From an uncultured Eisenbergiella sp. (GTDB lineage Bacteria; Bacillota; Clostridia; Lachnospirales; Lachnospiraceae): a stretch of DNA of 11,585 nt. The position numbers and the translations under genes are program-made. Numbering within the stretch: position 1 is the stretch's first letter; each line of letters begins with the position of its first letter. Under the pieces are notes generated by a model. The model was given only the letters and a program-made list of their open reading frames with translations. It was not told the DNA's origin and made no database searches. Below are positions 5,169 to 11,336 of this stretch, one piece after another. The stretch is taken from NCBI GenBank assembly GCA_948960675.1, contig CARDPF010000079.1, positions 1-11,585 on the forward strand, written 5' to 3'.

Positions 5169-7562
5169 ATGTCTACAATCGGAGGATTAAGCGGTTCCAC
5201 ATCATCATCCATCAGGGGTTACGGTGGTCTGGCCAGCGGCCTTGACAGGGATACTTTAATTGAACAGGCCACCGCGGGAACCACAAAGAAGATTGAGAAC
5301 AAACAGAAAGAGAAACAGAAGCTGGAATGGGAACAGGAGGCGATCCGGGGAATTGTGGATAAGCTGGTCGGCTTTACGCAGACATTTGCTTCTTATGCTT
5401 CCCAGAAGAACCTGATCGGAAGTGCGCTTTACGGCGACAGTACCATTACCGCACTGGGTTCCAACAGCAATAAGGTATCGGTAAAGGGGAGTTCAGCCCT
5501 GACCAAGTCCATGAGCATTACAGCGGTGAAGCAGCTGGCGCAGAATGCGCAGCTAAACTTTTTGGGGAATGCCTCCAAGCAGGAGATATCCTCAGGGGCA
5601 GTCGGCAGCCTTTCGGATCTGCGGGATTTCAATGTGATTGCCAATTCCGGCATGACGGTCAAATACGGGACGAAATATTATACGGTCAATTTGCCGGAGA
5701 GCGGTGACGGCTATAGCTATAACAACGCGCAGGAAGTGGCGGATTCCCTGCAGAAAGCGTTTAAGCAGGTTTCCATCGGCGGGGGAAGGACGCTTTCGGA
5801 TGTGTTGTCCGTGCAGCAGGAGAACGGCAGGTTTACTTTATACAATACGGACACATCGGGGAATAACGTTTCCTTAAGCGGGCAGCGCAACGGCCTGCTG
5901 GATAATTTGGGGTTTGTGCCTTCGGGGCTGACGCTTTCCACAATGCCGCAGGAGAACCTGAATGTATCGGCGGGGGGATTGACGGCATACAATAACGCCA
6001 CCCTGACGGAGAAAAAGACGGCGGCAGGCGTACTGGGCGGCAAAACGATTGCATTTACCTATAACGGAAAGACGGAGAACATTACACTTCCCAGCGGCGA
6101 GGAACTGATGAACAATGGGGAGGAGAAGATCCGGAATGAACTGCAGACAAAGCTGGATAAGGCGTTTGGCAAGGGCAGGATTGCGGTTACCTATGATGCC
6201 AACGGGCTGTCCTTTAAGACGACCAAGCCGGGAGGGGGAGCCGACGACAGTTCCGTCCTGGAGATCACCGGCGTGGACCGGGGGATTTTCGGAAAGTACG
6301 GTGTGTTTAGCGGGATCAATAACGGGGATTCCAACCGCCTGAACCTGAAAGTGGGCTTTTTGGATTCCGGGATGAAGCATGACGTGACCGACGCGGACAT
6401 GGAGAGGTGGATGCTGGAGAAACCGCTGGTCATTAACGGCGTCGAGATCGAAGTGGATAAGAACGATACCCTGCAGCAGATCATGGATAAAGTAAATGCG
6501 TCGGACGCAGGCGTTAAGATGGACTATTTAAAGGAAGCGGATCGTTTTGTGATGACCTCCACCCATAACGGGGAGAGCGGCGAGGTGAATGTCTCCGGTG
6601 TGCTGGCGGATATGCTGTTCGGGAAGGCGACGACCTATAAGGATGACGGAACCGTAGACGTGCAGGGTGACTATGATATTCAGAAGGGACAGGATGCGAT
6701 CATGGAGATGACGTATTCGGGTTCCGGGGCCCCTGTCATTGTGACAAGGGATTCTAATAGCTTTAGCTTGAATGGCCTTGATTTTACATTGAAAGGCAAG
6801 TTTGACAGCAATGAGGCGGATAGCGATCCGATCACCTTTGAGTCCAGTGTCAACAGCCAGCCTGCGGCGGATGCCATGCGGGAAATGGTGGATATGTACA
6901 ACGAGATTATCAAACTTGTAAATGACGAGGTATCCACCAAGCCAAACCGCAAATATGAGCCGCTTACGGCGGAAGAGGAAGCGGATCTTACGGAAAACCA
7001 GATTAAGGCGTGGACAGACAAGGCGAAAGCGGGGTTGTTGTTTAACGATGTAGATATCCGGGGATTGGCCACTTCGCTGCGCACGGTAGTGAGCGAAAAT
7101 GCCACGGAACTGGAAAAGATGGGAATCTCGGTTTCCAGTACTTATACGGACAACGGCAAATTGATTTTTAACGAGGTTGCATTTAAGCAGGCATTGGAGG
7201 ATGATCCGGATGCTGTAAAGAAAGCGTTTGCGGGTTCCCCCGTTACGGATGAAGACGGTAATACCGTCAGCCAGGGCGGTTTGGTGGTCCGGATGAAGAA
7301 CATTATGGATAAGTATGCGATCACCACAGGATCCACAAAGGGAATTTTGATTGAACGGGCAGGTTCCTCCCACGCACCGGCGTCCATTTTGACCAATACC
7401 ATTCAAAAGCAGCTGGACAAAATCGACGATCAGATTGATGATTTGCTGGACCGGCTGGAGACGGAGCAGGACCGTTACATCAAACAGTTTACTACGCTGG
7501 AGCAGCTGGTTTCCCAGATGAACAGTCAAAGCAGCTGGCTGGCCTCGGCATTCGGCGGATGA
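5169..7562 (+). CDS. fliD: Flagellar filament cap protein FliD, long form
   Basis: FliD (hook-associated protein 2) caps the growing filament and helps flagellin fold into it. The N-terminal FliD domain is at residues about 17-115, with the signature 'GLASGLDRDTLIEQ' and a long basic/polar helix. A flagellin-hook IN motif is at about 420-455 ('INGVEIEV' ... 'DKVNASDAGV'). The C-terminal FliD domain is at about 555-790, ending with the conserved 'QMNSQSSWLASAFGG'. At 797 residues it is much longer than the roughly 450-500 of well-studied homologues. The extra length lies in the central, surface-exposed region (about 150-520), which includes two similar beta-rich units. The ATG at 5169 is preceded by AGAGGTGAAAGG. 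It is probably the first gene of a sigma-28 operon, with fliS 46 bases downstream. Confidence 0.97.
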   Translation: MSTIGGLSGSTSSSIRGYGGLASGLDRDTLIEQATAGTTKKIENKQKEKQKLEWEQEAIRGIVDKLVGFTQTFASYASQKNLIGSALYGDSTITALGSNSNKVSVKGSSALTKSMSITAVKQLAQNAQLNFLGNASKQEISSGAVGSLSDLRDFNVIANSGMTVKYGTKYYTVNLPESGDGYSYNNAQEVADSLQKAFKQVSIGGGRTLSDVLSVQQENGRFTLYNTDTSGNNVSLSGQRNGLLDNLGFVPSGLTLSTMPQENLNVSAGGLTAYNNATLTEKKTAAGVLGGKTIAFTYNGKTENITLPSGEELMNNGEEKIRNELQTKLDKAFGKGRIAVTYDANGLSFKTTKPGGGADDSSVLEITGVDRGIFGKYGVFSGINNGDSNRLNLKVGFLDSGMKHDVTDADMERWMLEKPLVINGVEIEVDKNDTLQQIMDKVNASDAGVKMDYLKEADRFVMTSTHNGESGEVNVSGVLADMLFGKATTYKDDGTVDVQGDYDIQKGQDAIMEMTYSGSGAPVIVTRDSNSFSLNGLDFTLKGKFDSNEADSDPITFESSVNSQPAADAMREMVDMYNEIIKLVNDEVSTKPNRKYEPLTAEEEADLTENQIKAWTDKAKAGLLFNDVDIRGLATSLRTVVSENATELEKMGISVSSTYTDNGKLIFNEVAFKQALEDDPDAVKKAFAGSPVTDEDGNTVSQGGLVVRMKNIMDKYAITTGSTKGILIERAGSSHAPASILTNTIQKQLDKIDDQIDDLLDRLETEQDRYIKQFTTLEQLVSQMNSQSSWLASAFGG

Positions 7563-7608
7563 ATCTGAAACCGGCCGCAGGCGGATATAAGGAGAATATG
7601 GGTAAAAT

Positions 7609-7989
7609 ATGAACACATATGGTTATCAGCAGTATAAACAGCAGTCCGTCAATACCATGACCAGAGGCGAAATGCTGCGATTGCTTTATGACGAATTGCT
7701 CAAAAGGCTTACCAGGGCGGAACTGGCGCTGGATAAAAAGGACTATGAATTGTTTGATAAGTCCGTGACGCGCAGTACGGAGATTGTAACCTATCTCAAA
7801 GACAGCCTGAATTTCAACTATCCGATCAGCAATGAATTGAACAGGATGTATGACTTTTTTATCTATGAGTTGTCCCGGATAGAAGCCGGAAGGAAAAAAG
7901 AAGTGATTGCGGAGCTTCGGCCGCTGGTGGTGGAACTGAGGGATGCGTTTAGCGAGGCGGACCGGAAGGCACAGCAGGAGAATCGGTGA
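7609..7989 (+). CDS. fliS: Flagellin export chaperone FliS
   Basis: FliS is a small cytosolic helical protein that binds the C-terminus of flagellin, keeps it unpolymerised and delivers it to the export gate. The 126-residue length is standard. Family features are the N-terminal 'YGYQQYKQQSVNTMTRGEML', then 'LLYDELLKRL' and 'STEIVTYLKDSLNF'. The fliD-fliS order is the canonical one. The nearest good ribosome binding site, AAGGAG (7589-7594), is 14 bases from the ATG, longer than ideal. A four-codon frame ATG-GGT-AAA-ATA-TGA starts at 7598 and ends on the fliS start (ATGA), so coupling is conceivable. The stop overlaps the GTG start of the next gene. Confidence 0.97.
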   Translation: MNTYGYQQYKQQSVNTMTRGEMLRLLYDELLKRLTRAELALDKKDYELFDKSVTRSTEIVTYLKDSLNFNYPISNELNRMYDFFIYELSRIEAGRKKEVIAELRPLVVELRDAFSEADRKAQQENR

Positions 7990-8411
7990 TTGGCGGGCAT
8001 ATGGACGAAGCATATTGGATGGAGTTTTTAAAGCAGTACCAGAAGAAATACGGATATATAGCGGAAATTCAGCGTATCACCAAAGAGTTGGGCGACGCCC
8101 TTGGAAGGAACGATAAGGTTGCCGCCCAGCTGCTGCTGGGAATGCGCAGCGATGAGATGGCGGGTGTGGATCTGTGTGAGAAGAATATCGGGATGCTTTT
8201 GGAGAATATGGAGCAGGCACAGAGAAAGTACGCCGTGGATTGCATGGAAGGCAGGGCAGAACCGGAGGAGGCAGAAAAAGTCTGGGTTTCCAAAATCCGG
8301 GATTTACAGACGAAAATGAAGAGCATCCTGCAGGACACGATTTCGCGGGATAAGGTGATCAATCAAAGATTGGCCGGGGACAAATCTTTTTATGTCAGCC
8401 GGGCAAAATGA
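7986..8411 (+). CDS. Small helical protein in the FliT position (putative flagellar chaperone)
   Basis: A predicted all-helical, charged protein of 141 residues with no signal peptide or membrane segment. It has no motif that I can name with certainty. Its position straight after fliS and its size match FliT-like proteins, which in other bacteria chaperone FliD. FliT-type sequences diverge quickly, so the assignment rests on context. I use the GTG at 7986 because AGGAG (7976-7980) is spaced 5 bases away and the GTGA overlap with the fliS stop suggests coupling. The in-frame ATG at 8001 has only a poor GGCGGG upstream and would give 136 residues. Notable segments are 'YIAEIQRITKELGDAL' near the N-terminus and 'KIRDLQTKMKSILQ' near the C-terminus. 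Confidence 0.72.
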   Translation: MIGGHMDEAYWMEFLKQYQKKYGYIAEIQRITKELGDALGRNDKVAAQLLLGMRSDEMAGVDLCEKNIGMLLENMEQAQRKYAVDCMEGRAEPEEAEKVWVSKIRDLQTKMKSILQDTISRDKVINQRLAGDKSFYVSRAK

Positions 8412-8464
8412 CTTGGTTTTGCAGGGGCTTTGCAGGACAAAAGATGGCAGAATTGTGAATAGAT

Positions 8465-8486
8465 ACCCCGTCGCTTGCGGCGGGGT
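8465..8486 (+). other. GC-rich hairpin between the FliT-position gene and the ABC ATPase gene
   Basis: The arms 8465-8473 and 8478-8486 pair over nine positions, one of them a G-T pair, around a CTTG loop. The sequence after it is TTGTTG rather than a run of T, so it is at best a weak terminator or attenuator. It may instead mark an mRNA processing or stability point. The 128 bases from 8412 to 8539 hold no other gene that I can support. Confidence 0.5.
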
Positions 8487-8539
8487 TGTTGCCTGCGGCA
8501 GGAAAAATCCATGGCAGGATGAGGAAAGGACTATGGAAA

Positions 8540-9289
8540 ATGGCGGAACTTCGGTTTGTCGATGTGGGCAGGGTTTACGGAGACGGAAATATTGCGCTGG
8601 AACATGTCTCTTTTGATATCCGTCAGGGGGAGTTTTTATTTTTGATTGGAAGAAGCGGGGCGGGAAAAAGCACGGTTTTGAAGCTGGCCAGTACCCTGGA
8701 ACGGCCCACCTATGGGGAAGTGTATTTGGACGGCGTGGCGCTGGGCGCCCTGCCGAGGGCCAAAATTCCTTTTTACCGCAGAAAATTCGGTATTATGGAT
8801 CCGGATGTGGGGCTTTTGGAAGACCGGAGTATATTTTCCAATGTTTTGCTGCCGCTGCGTGCGATGGGGTATTTCGGGAGAAGGGCAAAAAAGATTGCGC
8901 AGCATGCCTGCGGGATTACCGGAATCGCTCACAAAATGGACCGCTACCCCGGACAGCTGTCCGGAGGGGAAAGGGCCCGGGCGATGCTGGCCAGGGCCAT
9001 TGCACCCAGTCCCCAGATTTTGCTGCTGGATGAACCGACGGCGAACCTGGACGGGGAAAGTTCCTGGGATTTTATGCGCCTGCTGGAGGAACTCAATCAG
9101 GGGGGGATGACCGTTTTGGCCGCAAGCCACGATCACCAGATGGTAAGTGTGATGAAAAAAAGGGTCATTACCCTTTCAGCGGGAAATGTAGTTGCGGATG
9201 AAAGAAGAGCGATATATAATATGAGGGCGGCAGATATTTTGGAAGAAAGAAGAGTATTGCATGAGCGACAGAAGAGATCAATACGTTGA
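8540..9289 (+). CDS. FtsE-like ABC transporter ATPase with a non-canonical Q-loop
   Basis: This is a 249-residue ABC ATP-binding subunit. The Walker A motif is GRSGAGKST (37-45), the signature is LSGGERARA (140-148), the Walker B is ILLLDE (160-165), and the H-loop is ASHD with H197. The closest style is FtsE ('LLEDRSIFSNVLLPL' corresponds to the FtsE stretch after the Q-loop). At the Q-loop, where FtsE has FQD, this protein has D87-P88-D89, so the coupling glutamine is absent. No FtsX or other permease gene is nearby. I start at ATG 8540 because the family homology begins there and AAAGGA (8525-8530) is 9 bases upstream. TTG 8486 and ATG 8519 are alternatives. The C-terminal 25 residues or so are a charged helix beyond the usual FtsE end. 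The 3' end overlaps the next gene by 29 bases. Confidence 0.88.
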   Translation: MAELRFVDVGRVYGDGNIALEHVSFDIRQGEFLFLIGRSGAGKSTVLKLASTLERPTYGEVYLDGVALGALPRAKIPFYRRKFGIMDPDVGLLEDRSIFSNVLLPLRAMGYFGRRAKKIAQHACGITGIAHKMDRYPGQLSGGERARAMLARAIAPSPQILLLDEPTANLDGESSWDFMRLLEELNQGGMTVLAASHDHQMVSVMKKRVITLSAGNVVADERRAIYNMRAADILEERRVLHERQKRSIR

Positions 9290-10388
9290 AACCAGGAAAC
9301 TGGTGGGTTTTTTGAGGGATATTATCAACCAGAGGAAGATCGTGGAGAACCAGCCGATCAACTGGGAGGTACTGTTTAAAACGGCAGATTACCACAATGT
9401 GGCAAATTTGCTTTACTATGCGTTGCTGCGGCTCCATCAGGAGGTGCCCCGGGAATGGTCTCTGCGGTTTTCCCAGAAGTACAGGAAAGCCGTTATTTTG
9501 GAAGAACAATACAAAAATGTGGTGGAGGCGGTGCTGTGGCACTGTGAGGAACAGGGAATCCATGTCATGGTTTTGGACGACTTCATCCTGCGGGATTACT
9601 ATTCCATGCCGGAGATGCGGGCCATGCCCGGCGTGGAGTTTCTTGTGGAGAAGCGCCGCCGTCCGGAGATCGACCGTATGATGCATAGCATGGACTTTAT
9701 CCCGGTAGTGGGGGAATACAGTTATATGCGTTCCGGGCTCAATCTGGTGTTTCGTGAAAGGCTTCCCTTTGCGGATAAAAAGACGGCGAATTATTTCGGA
9801 AAGTCCCTCCGGTTCATGCCAAAGGCACAGGACGGATATTATGCCCACGCCTTCAAAGAGCCGTCCCTGTTTATTTTCCTGATTGCGTGTAAGGCGGAGC
9901 GGTTTGCACTGGAGGAACTTGACATCCGGGATATGCTTGACATCTGGCTTTGCTACCGTTCCCAGGAGCGTGGCAACGCCTGGCTTGGCATTATCAAAAA
10001 ATTAAAACGCCTGCATTTGTGGGAATTTACCAACCGTATGCTCACACTTTCCGACCATTGGTTCGGGAGCGGAACGCTGGAGGGCGAACCGGAACTCTAT
10101 GAAGACCTGGAGTCCTTTGTTTTCAGCAAAGGGGCGGACGGGCGCCAGACGGCCATGAAGATTTTGCCGCTGCTGCGCAGGACGATCCGGCACCGGGAAA
10201 AGCAGGAGAAAAAGAAGCGGAGGAAAAGCTTTGAAAGATGGCTGTTCCCGGAACAGGAATATATGCAGATCATCTATCCGAGGATGGGAAAATACAAGAT
10301 TTTTCTTCCGGTTTGCTGGGTACGAAGATTGCTGCGGACTTTGTTTTCCCATATTCGGCAAAAGCTGCAACGGACCAGACAGGCCTGA
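9261..10388 (+). CDS. Nucleotidyltransferase-fold family protein, probably catalytically degenerate
   Basis: A 375-residue protein resembling the bacterial nucleotidyltransferase family with an N-terminal helical part ('INWEVLFKTADYHNVANLLYY'; typical members read W-x2-LL-x-LA-x2-H-x-V). Next comes the core 'EEQGIHVMVLDDFILRDYY'. In active members this core reads LKG, then a tyrosine, then R-x3-D-x-D. Here L105-D-D replaces LKG, and R120-x3-G124-x-E126 replaces R-x3-D-x-D, so one metal-binding Asp is Gly and the other Glu. Transfer of a nucleotide is therefore doubtful. The last 75 residues or so are strongly basic (KQEKKKRRK) and end in a helix rich in Arg and aromatic residues. The start at 9261 lies inside the ABC ATPase gene (29-base overlap) after a purine-rich GGAAGAAAGAAGAG. 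Its function, and its reason for being in a flagellar operon, are unknown. Confidence 0.72.
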   Translation: MSDRRDQYVETRKLVGFLRDIINQRKIVENQPINWEVLFKTADYHNVANLLYYALLRLHQEVPREWSLRFSQKYRKAVILEEQYKNVVEAVLWHCEEQGIHVMVLDDFILRDYYSMPEMRAMPGVEFLVEKRRRPEIDRMMHSMDFIPVVGEYSYMRSGLNLVFRERLPFADKKTANYFGKSLRFMPKAQDGYYAHAFKEPSLFIFLIACKAERFALEELDIRDMLDIWLCYRSQERGNAWLGIIKKLKRLHLWEFTNRMLTLSDHWFGSGTLEGEPELYEDLESFVFSKGADGRQTAMKILPLLRRTIRHREKQEKKKRRKSFERWLFPEQEYMQIIYPRMGKYKIFLPVCWVRRLLRTLFSHIRQKLQRTRQA

Positions 10389-10436
10389 CCTGTTGCCAAA
10401 AGCTTTCCAAAAAGTAAAAAAGAAAGTCTGCTTTTC

Positions 10437-10463
10437 TTAACATTTTGCGGGGGATGACGATAA
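10437..10463 (+). promoter_or_regulatory. Sigma-28 (SigD/FliA) type promoter for flgM
   Basis: The -10-like element GACGATAA (10456-10463) differs from the consensus GCCGATAA by one base. TTAA (10437-10440) is 15 bases upstream. The predicted start near 10470 would leave a leader of only about 15 bases carrying AGAGAGGTGA. The layout resembles the fliD promoter: CGATAAA followed by a short A/T stretch ending in ATAG. If real, flgM, flgN and flgK would be controlled by the sigma factor that FlgM inhibits. Upstream, 10389-10436 shows only an A-rich then T-rich stretch with no clear terminator. Confidence 0.78.
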
Positions 10464-10484
10464 ACTAAATAGAGAGGTGATTCT

Positions 10485-10811
10485 ATGAGTATTTCGTTTG
10501 ATAAGGTGGTACTTCAGGGAATGTCCGGTGCTTACAGGCAGTCTCCTGCCGCAGGCAGAAAAGTGCAGAATGTCAAGAAACCCTCCGCGAAAAGTTTTGA
10601 TGAAATCAGAATCAGCACACAGGGAGAGACGGGTGTGGAAGAAAAAGATTTTGTTAAAATGATGAGTGCAAGGCTTTCCATAGCGACCCGGCAGACTGCC
10701 GGAACAGACCGCTTGGAGGATTTACGGGACAGAATCGGTTCCGGTAAATATGAGATTGATGCGCAGGATATAGCGGGCAGGATTTTGTTGGAAGGCAAAG
10801 GAGACAGATAG
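10485..10811 (+). CDS. flgM: Anti-sigma-28 factor FlgM
   Basis: FlgM binds sigma-28 and blocks late flagellar transcription until the hook-basal body is finished and FlgM is exported. The 108-residue protein has a polar, basic, probably disordered N-terminal half. The sigma-binding C-terminal region is the diagnostic part: 'LEDLRDRIGSGKYEIDAQDIAGRIL' in two pieces, with the conserved I-x-x-G-x-Y-x-x-D-x2-x-I-A pattern. The length is normal for the family. AGAGAGGTGA lies a few bases before the ATG. The order flgM-flgN-flgK matches that of many Firmicutes. The gap to flgN is one base (stop 10811, start 10813). Confidence 0.92.
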   Translation: MSISFDKVVLQGMSGAYRQSPAAGRKVQNVKKPSAKSFDEIRISTQGETGVEEKDFVKMMSARLSIATRQTAGTDRLEDLRDRIGSGKYEIDAQDIAGRILLEGKGDR

Positions 10812-10812
10812 C

Positions 10813-11253
10813 ATGCAGACACTGGGTGAAATCGTCCGGGAGACGATCCAATGGTTTGATGATTTGATGCCGGTGGAAGAGGCGAAGCTGCGGGCTGCAT
10901 CAAGATATAGCGTTGCGGAATTGGAAGATATCATGAAGCGGGAACAGGTTGCGATTCTGCGCCTCAAAGGACTTGACAAGAAGCGGGAAGAGGTGCTTGC
11001 AGCGCGGGGACTGCCGGGACTTTCCCTGCGGGAAATCCTGGGGAAGCTGCCCGGGGAGGAGCGGGAGGAACTTGCGCCCCTGTATGAGGAATTGGAGAGG
11101 CGGTTTTCCCTTTATAAGACGCTGAGCGAAGATATTAACGAACTTTTGCGAAACAATATTCATACGACGAACCGGCAGGCTGAGAACAGGGCTTCCTATG
11201 AACGGCAGGAAAGGGAAAAACAGGCGGCACATTTTACCAGCCGGAAGGCATAG
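10813..11253 (+). CDS. flgN: Flagellar export chaperone FlgN
   Basis: A 146-residue protein, almost entirely helical and rich in charged residues, fitting the FlgN family of chaperones for FlgK and FlgL. FlgN-like features are a long N-terminal helix with 'ELEDIMKREQVAILRLKGLDKKREEVL', here given as two helix parts, and a second long helix with 'LYEELERRFSLYKTLSEDINELLRNN'. The C-terminal tail is Gln/Arg-rich and polar. The position between flgM and flgK is the strongest evidence, because FlgN sequences diverge readily. The ribosome binding site AAAGGAGA lies in the last codons of flgM, about 8-10 bases from the ATG, which suggests coupling. No key residue is expected or missing. Confidence 0.8.
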   Translation: MQTLGEIVRETIQWFDDLMPVEEAKLRAASRYSVAELEDIMKREQVAILRLKGLDKKREEVLAARGLPGLSLREILGKLPGEEREELAPLYEELERRFSLYKTLSEDINELLRNNIHTTNRQAENRASYERQEREKQAAHFTSRKA

Positions 11254-11266
11254 AGGAGAACTAATA

Positions 11267-11298
11267 GGTTGAAAACCATATGTGACAGTTTTTCAACC
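11267..11298 (+). other. Inverted repeat in the flgK leader
   Basis: GGTTGAAAA (11267-11275) and TTTTCAACC (11290-11298) form a perfect 9-base-pair inverted repeat with a 14-base spacer. It lies 14-45 bases after the flgN stop and before a second hairpin. No T-run follows, so it does not look like a standard terminator. It could be an mRNA element or a protein binding site. Confidence 0.6.
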
Positions 11299-11307
11299 GT
11301 GAAATTA

Positions 11308-11325
11308 CGCCCGCTAAAGCGGGCG
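11308..11325 (+). other. GC-rich hairpin touching the flgK ribosome binding site
   Basis: CGCCCGC (11308-11314) pairs with GCGGGCG (11319-11325) around a TAAA loop, giving a perfect 7-base-pair stem. The flgK ribosome binding site GGGGAGG (11325-11331) begins on the last base of the stem. The arrangement could limit ribosome access, or block upstream RNA decay, without terminating transcription. Confidence 0.65.
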
Positions 11326-11336
11326 GGGAGGTTAAC

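Noticed and set aside
6528..7616. 362-residue reverse-strand open frame opposite fliD
   Set aside because: It shadows the well-supported FliD C-terminal domain and has no family signature that I can recognise.
8486..8488. TTG at 8486 as the start of the ABC ATPase gene
   Set aside because: It lies at the end of a hairpin and adds residues with no family similarity. ATG 8540 begins where ABC homology begins.
8392..8616. 74-residue forward open frame between the FliT-position gene and the ABC gene
   Set aside because: It overlaps both real genes in another frame, has Cys/Gly-rich random composition and no conserved motif.
10420..10438. A-rich/T-rich hairpin before flgM as an intrinsic terminator
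   Set aside because: The pairing has a bulge and almost no G/C, and the T-run is broken. Termination there is unlikely to be strong.
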